Positions 62,525 through 64,000 of a stretch of DNA of 64,000 nt are shown here, in pieces. Within the stretch, counting starts at the first letter, position 1, and each line of letters opens with the position of its first letter. The position numbers and the translations under genes were made by a program. A model generated the notes under the pieces. It was given only the letters and a program-made list of their open reading frames with translations. It did no database searches and was not told the origin of the DNA. The stretch is from CAYGWX01 sp964353855 [NCBI: uncultured bacterium] (GTDB lineage: Bacteria; Edwardsbacteria; CAYGWX01): NCBI GenBank assembly GCA_964353855.1, contig CAYGWX010000003.1:1-64000 (forward strand), read 5' to 3'.

Positions 62525-62634
62525 GAGGTTAGAGGTTAGAAATTAGAGGATAGAGAAGGAAAAGACGAATTTAATCCCCCCACCCACCTTTGAAGGGCAG
62601 AGGTTAGAAGTTTGAGATTAGAGGTTAGAAAAGA
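62525..62634 (+). repeat. Two period-7 GAGGTTA arrays in a duplicated segment
   Basis: Array 1 has units at 62525, 62532, 62539, 62546 and 62553. Array 2 has units at 62600, 62607, 62614, 62621 and 62628. Each is preceded by a similar CCCCCC.CCC.CC...GGCA stretch (about 62495 and 62575), so a segment of roughly 75 bases seems duplicated. Same heptamer family as 526-560 (inverted) and 14914-14941. Confidence 0.8.
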
Positions 62635-62709
62635 AAAAAGGGTTGAAAAAGGAGGGGGAATGTGATACTCTATAAGGGCAGAGTTAAGCCCTTAAAAGAG
62701 GAAAACAAG

Positions 62710-64000
62710 GTGAACCCCAAAACACACCCCCTGCCCCCTCTTGATAGAGGGGAAAGAACACGCCTGCCCGCACCCCCCGCGAGCCCACACGCTCAAGGGA
62801 AACCCGGCAGGCGGTTCGGCTTCTTTATTGGATTTTATCTCGCCCTCTCCCTCCTCCTCCTCGTCGTCACAGGGACGGGGCGGGGACAGGGGAGCGGGTG
62901 GCATTACTTGTCAGGGAACTTATTGCGTGTCGTAAAATTTGTAAGCCAAGAAGGGTGGGTCGTAGGATCACTCGGCCACATTATGCACACATCCGATGGG
63001 GGAGAGAACTGGGAATTACAGGTTAGCGGGACATCACAAGATTTGCTGAGCCTCTCGTTTATCAACCCACAGACGGGATGGATTGGAGGAATGTATGGGA
63101 CCTTCCTAAAAACAACGAACGGAGGAAATTCCTGGATTCCCCAAACTGCGCCATCTGGAAGGAACATTAAAGCATTGTTCATAGACGATAGACACGGGTG
63201 GATTACTGTGAGTATCGACTCTATCTATAGAACCACAAACGGCGGGATGGCCTGGGAAGTATACGCAAGCGGAGTGGGTGTTGGTGGATTTGACCGCGTA
63301 GCATTCATAGACAGCCTGATGGGCTGGAGCTCGGGGACCAGAGTATTAAAAACCACTAATGGGGGGATAACCTGGACGACCATCACAATGTTAACTTCAT
63401 CGGCTAATAATATCTGTATGCTTGATTCCCTTTTTGGATGGGCTGCATACTGGCCAACGCATGTCTTTCATACTTCAGACGGGTGGAATACTTGGGTTGA
63501 TCAGCGCATTAATGTGGGAGGAGTCCTTTATGACATATCATTTCAAGATACAGTAAGGGGTTATCTCTGTGGTGGAGATAATAATGTGCCTGCTACGTTA
63601 TATTGGACGACGAATGGGGGATCAACCTGGCTCTGGGACAGCACACTGGTAAGAGGCGATAACGCACTATACGCCATGGACGGTAGTTTTCAACCAAACT
63701 ATGCTATAGCTGTCGGTGCAGCAGGAGCAATAGTTAAGACAACGAATGGGGGAACAGCGTGGGGAGTAGTGAGAAATACTGACATCGGAAACACCAGTCT
63801 TTACAATGGAAACTTCGCTAACGCCAACCGCGGCTGGGCTGTAGGAACCTACGGGGTCATAACTCACACGGTCAATGGGGGAACCATCTGGAGGAGACAA
63901 GTCTCGGGCGTCTCCTCCTTCCTCTACGGTGTCAGCTTCGCCGACTCCCAATACGGCAAGATATGCACCGGCGGCGGAGGCGTCCTGGGCACCCGCAACG
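62710..64000 (+). CDS. YCF48-repeat beta-propeller protein, partial (runs off the window)
   Basis: The frame is open from 62644 to the window end: at least 430 codons from GTG 62710 (AAAAGAGGA upstream); GTG 62662 with GGAGGGGG is an alternative start. A hydrophobic signal (FFIGFYLALSLLLLVVTG) lies about 38-56, preceded by an odd Pro/Arg-rich stretch encoded partly by a CCCCTC...GAGGGG hairpin (62733-62750), so the true start is uncertain. After GSGWHYLSGN come seven YCF48 blades (HTSDGGENW, KTTNGGNSW and so on), then the first two of a second set. Blade 5 has the variant HTSDGWNTW, like blade 5 of the paralogue at 15534. A sorting domain is expected beyond the window. Confidence 0.8.
   Translation, partial: MNPKTHPLPPLDRGERTRLPAPPASPHAQGKPGRRFGFFIGFYLALSLLLLVVTGTGRGQGSGWHYLSGNLLRVVKFVSQEGWVVGSLGHIMHTSDGGENWELQVSGTSQDLLSLSFINPQTGWIGGMYGTFLKTTNGGNSWIPQTAPSGRNIKALFIDDRHGWITVSIDSIYRTTNGGMAWEVYASGVGVGGFDRVAFIDSLMGWSSGTRVLKTTNGGITWTTITMLTSSANNICMLDSLFGWAAYWPTHVFHTSDGWNTWVDQRINVGGVLYDISFQDTVRGYLCGGDNNVPATLYWTTNGGSTWLWDSTLVRGDNALYAMDGSFQPNYAIAVGAAGAIVKTTNGGTAWGVVRNTDIGNTSLYNGNFANANRGWAVGTYGVITHTVNGGTIWRRQVSGVSSFLYGVSFADSQYGKICTGGGGVLGTRN

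Overview
The window (about 57-58 % GC by eye, 64 kb) looks like a contig from an uncultured, anaerobic, Gram-negative-type bacterium. Four large surface or secreted proteins carry, or are expected to carry, a C-terminal FlgD/Por-secretion-type sorting domain, which points to FCB-like or neighbouring candidate phyla (the WOR-3/TA06/Cloacimonadota kind). No rRNA gene is present, so the lineage is an inference. Almost all genes are on the + strand. No tRNA, CRISPR array or transposase was seen.

Layout. 1-1500: remnant of a DNRLRE-type protein, repeats, and a protein of unknown function (copy A). 1.5-6 kb: secreted M1 peptidase, acyl-CoA dehydrogenase, short-chain dehydrogenase, small membrane PH protein. 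6-10.8 kb: a structured leader, then thiolase, 3-hydroxyacyl-CoA dehydrogenase, branched-chain aminotransferase and TrpB2. 10.9-13.9 kb: murJ, scpB and a pseudouridine synthase. 14-15.5 kb (minus strand): copy B of the unknown protein and an HTH regulator. 15.5-22.1 kb: a 14-blade YCF48 propeller protein and a glycoside-hydrolase/CARDB/NHL protein. 22.3-33 kb: tyrosine phenol-lyase-like enzyme, hisC-cmk-plsC-rpsA, mtaB-polA and a response regulator. 33.4-45 kb: a long catabolic operon (aldehyde dehydrogenase, cDPG-synthetase-like P-loop enzyme, carbamate kinase, sucCD, korDABC, ndk) followed by an NfnAB-like pair. 45.1-52.5 kb: yceD-rpmF-plsX-fabH and fabD-fabG-acpP-fabF-rnc. 52.5-62.2 kb: etfBA, a glycosyltransferase, rplM-rpsI, rpsB-tsf-pyrH-frr, uppS-cdsA and a solute-binding lipoprotein. 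62.2-64 kb: repeat-rich gap and a second YCF48 propeller protein cut by the window end.

Metabolism. Extracellular peptidase, phenol-lyase/tryptophanase, aminotransferase, 2-oxoacid:ferredoxin oxidoreductase, ADP-forming succinyl-CoA synthetase, carbamate kinase, electron-transfer flavoprotein with acyl-CoA dehydrogenase, and Nfn-type transhydrogenase together suggest fermentation of peptides and amino acids, with ATP made by SucCD and carbamate kinase.

Most unusual. (1) Both YCF48 proteins change from AT-rich to GC-rich DNA at the same point, between blade 7 and blade 8, as though two seven-blade propellers were joined as separable cassettes. (2) Long gaps hold degenerate tandem repeats of fixed period (7, 8, 9 or 11 bp) whose unit differs from place to place. 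(3) A REP-like palindrome lies at the same site in both copies of the unknown protein but is read in different frames. (4) A roughly 255-bp composite of repeats is inserted in frame in a propeller blade.
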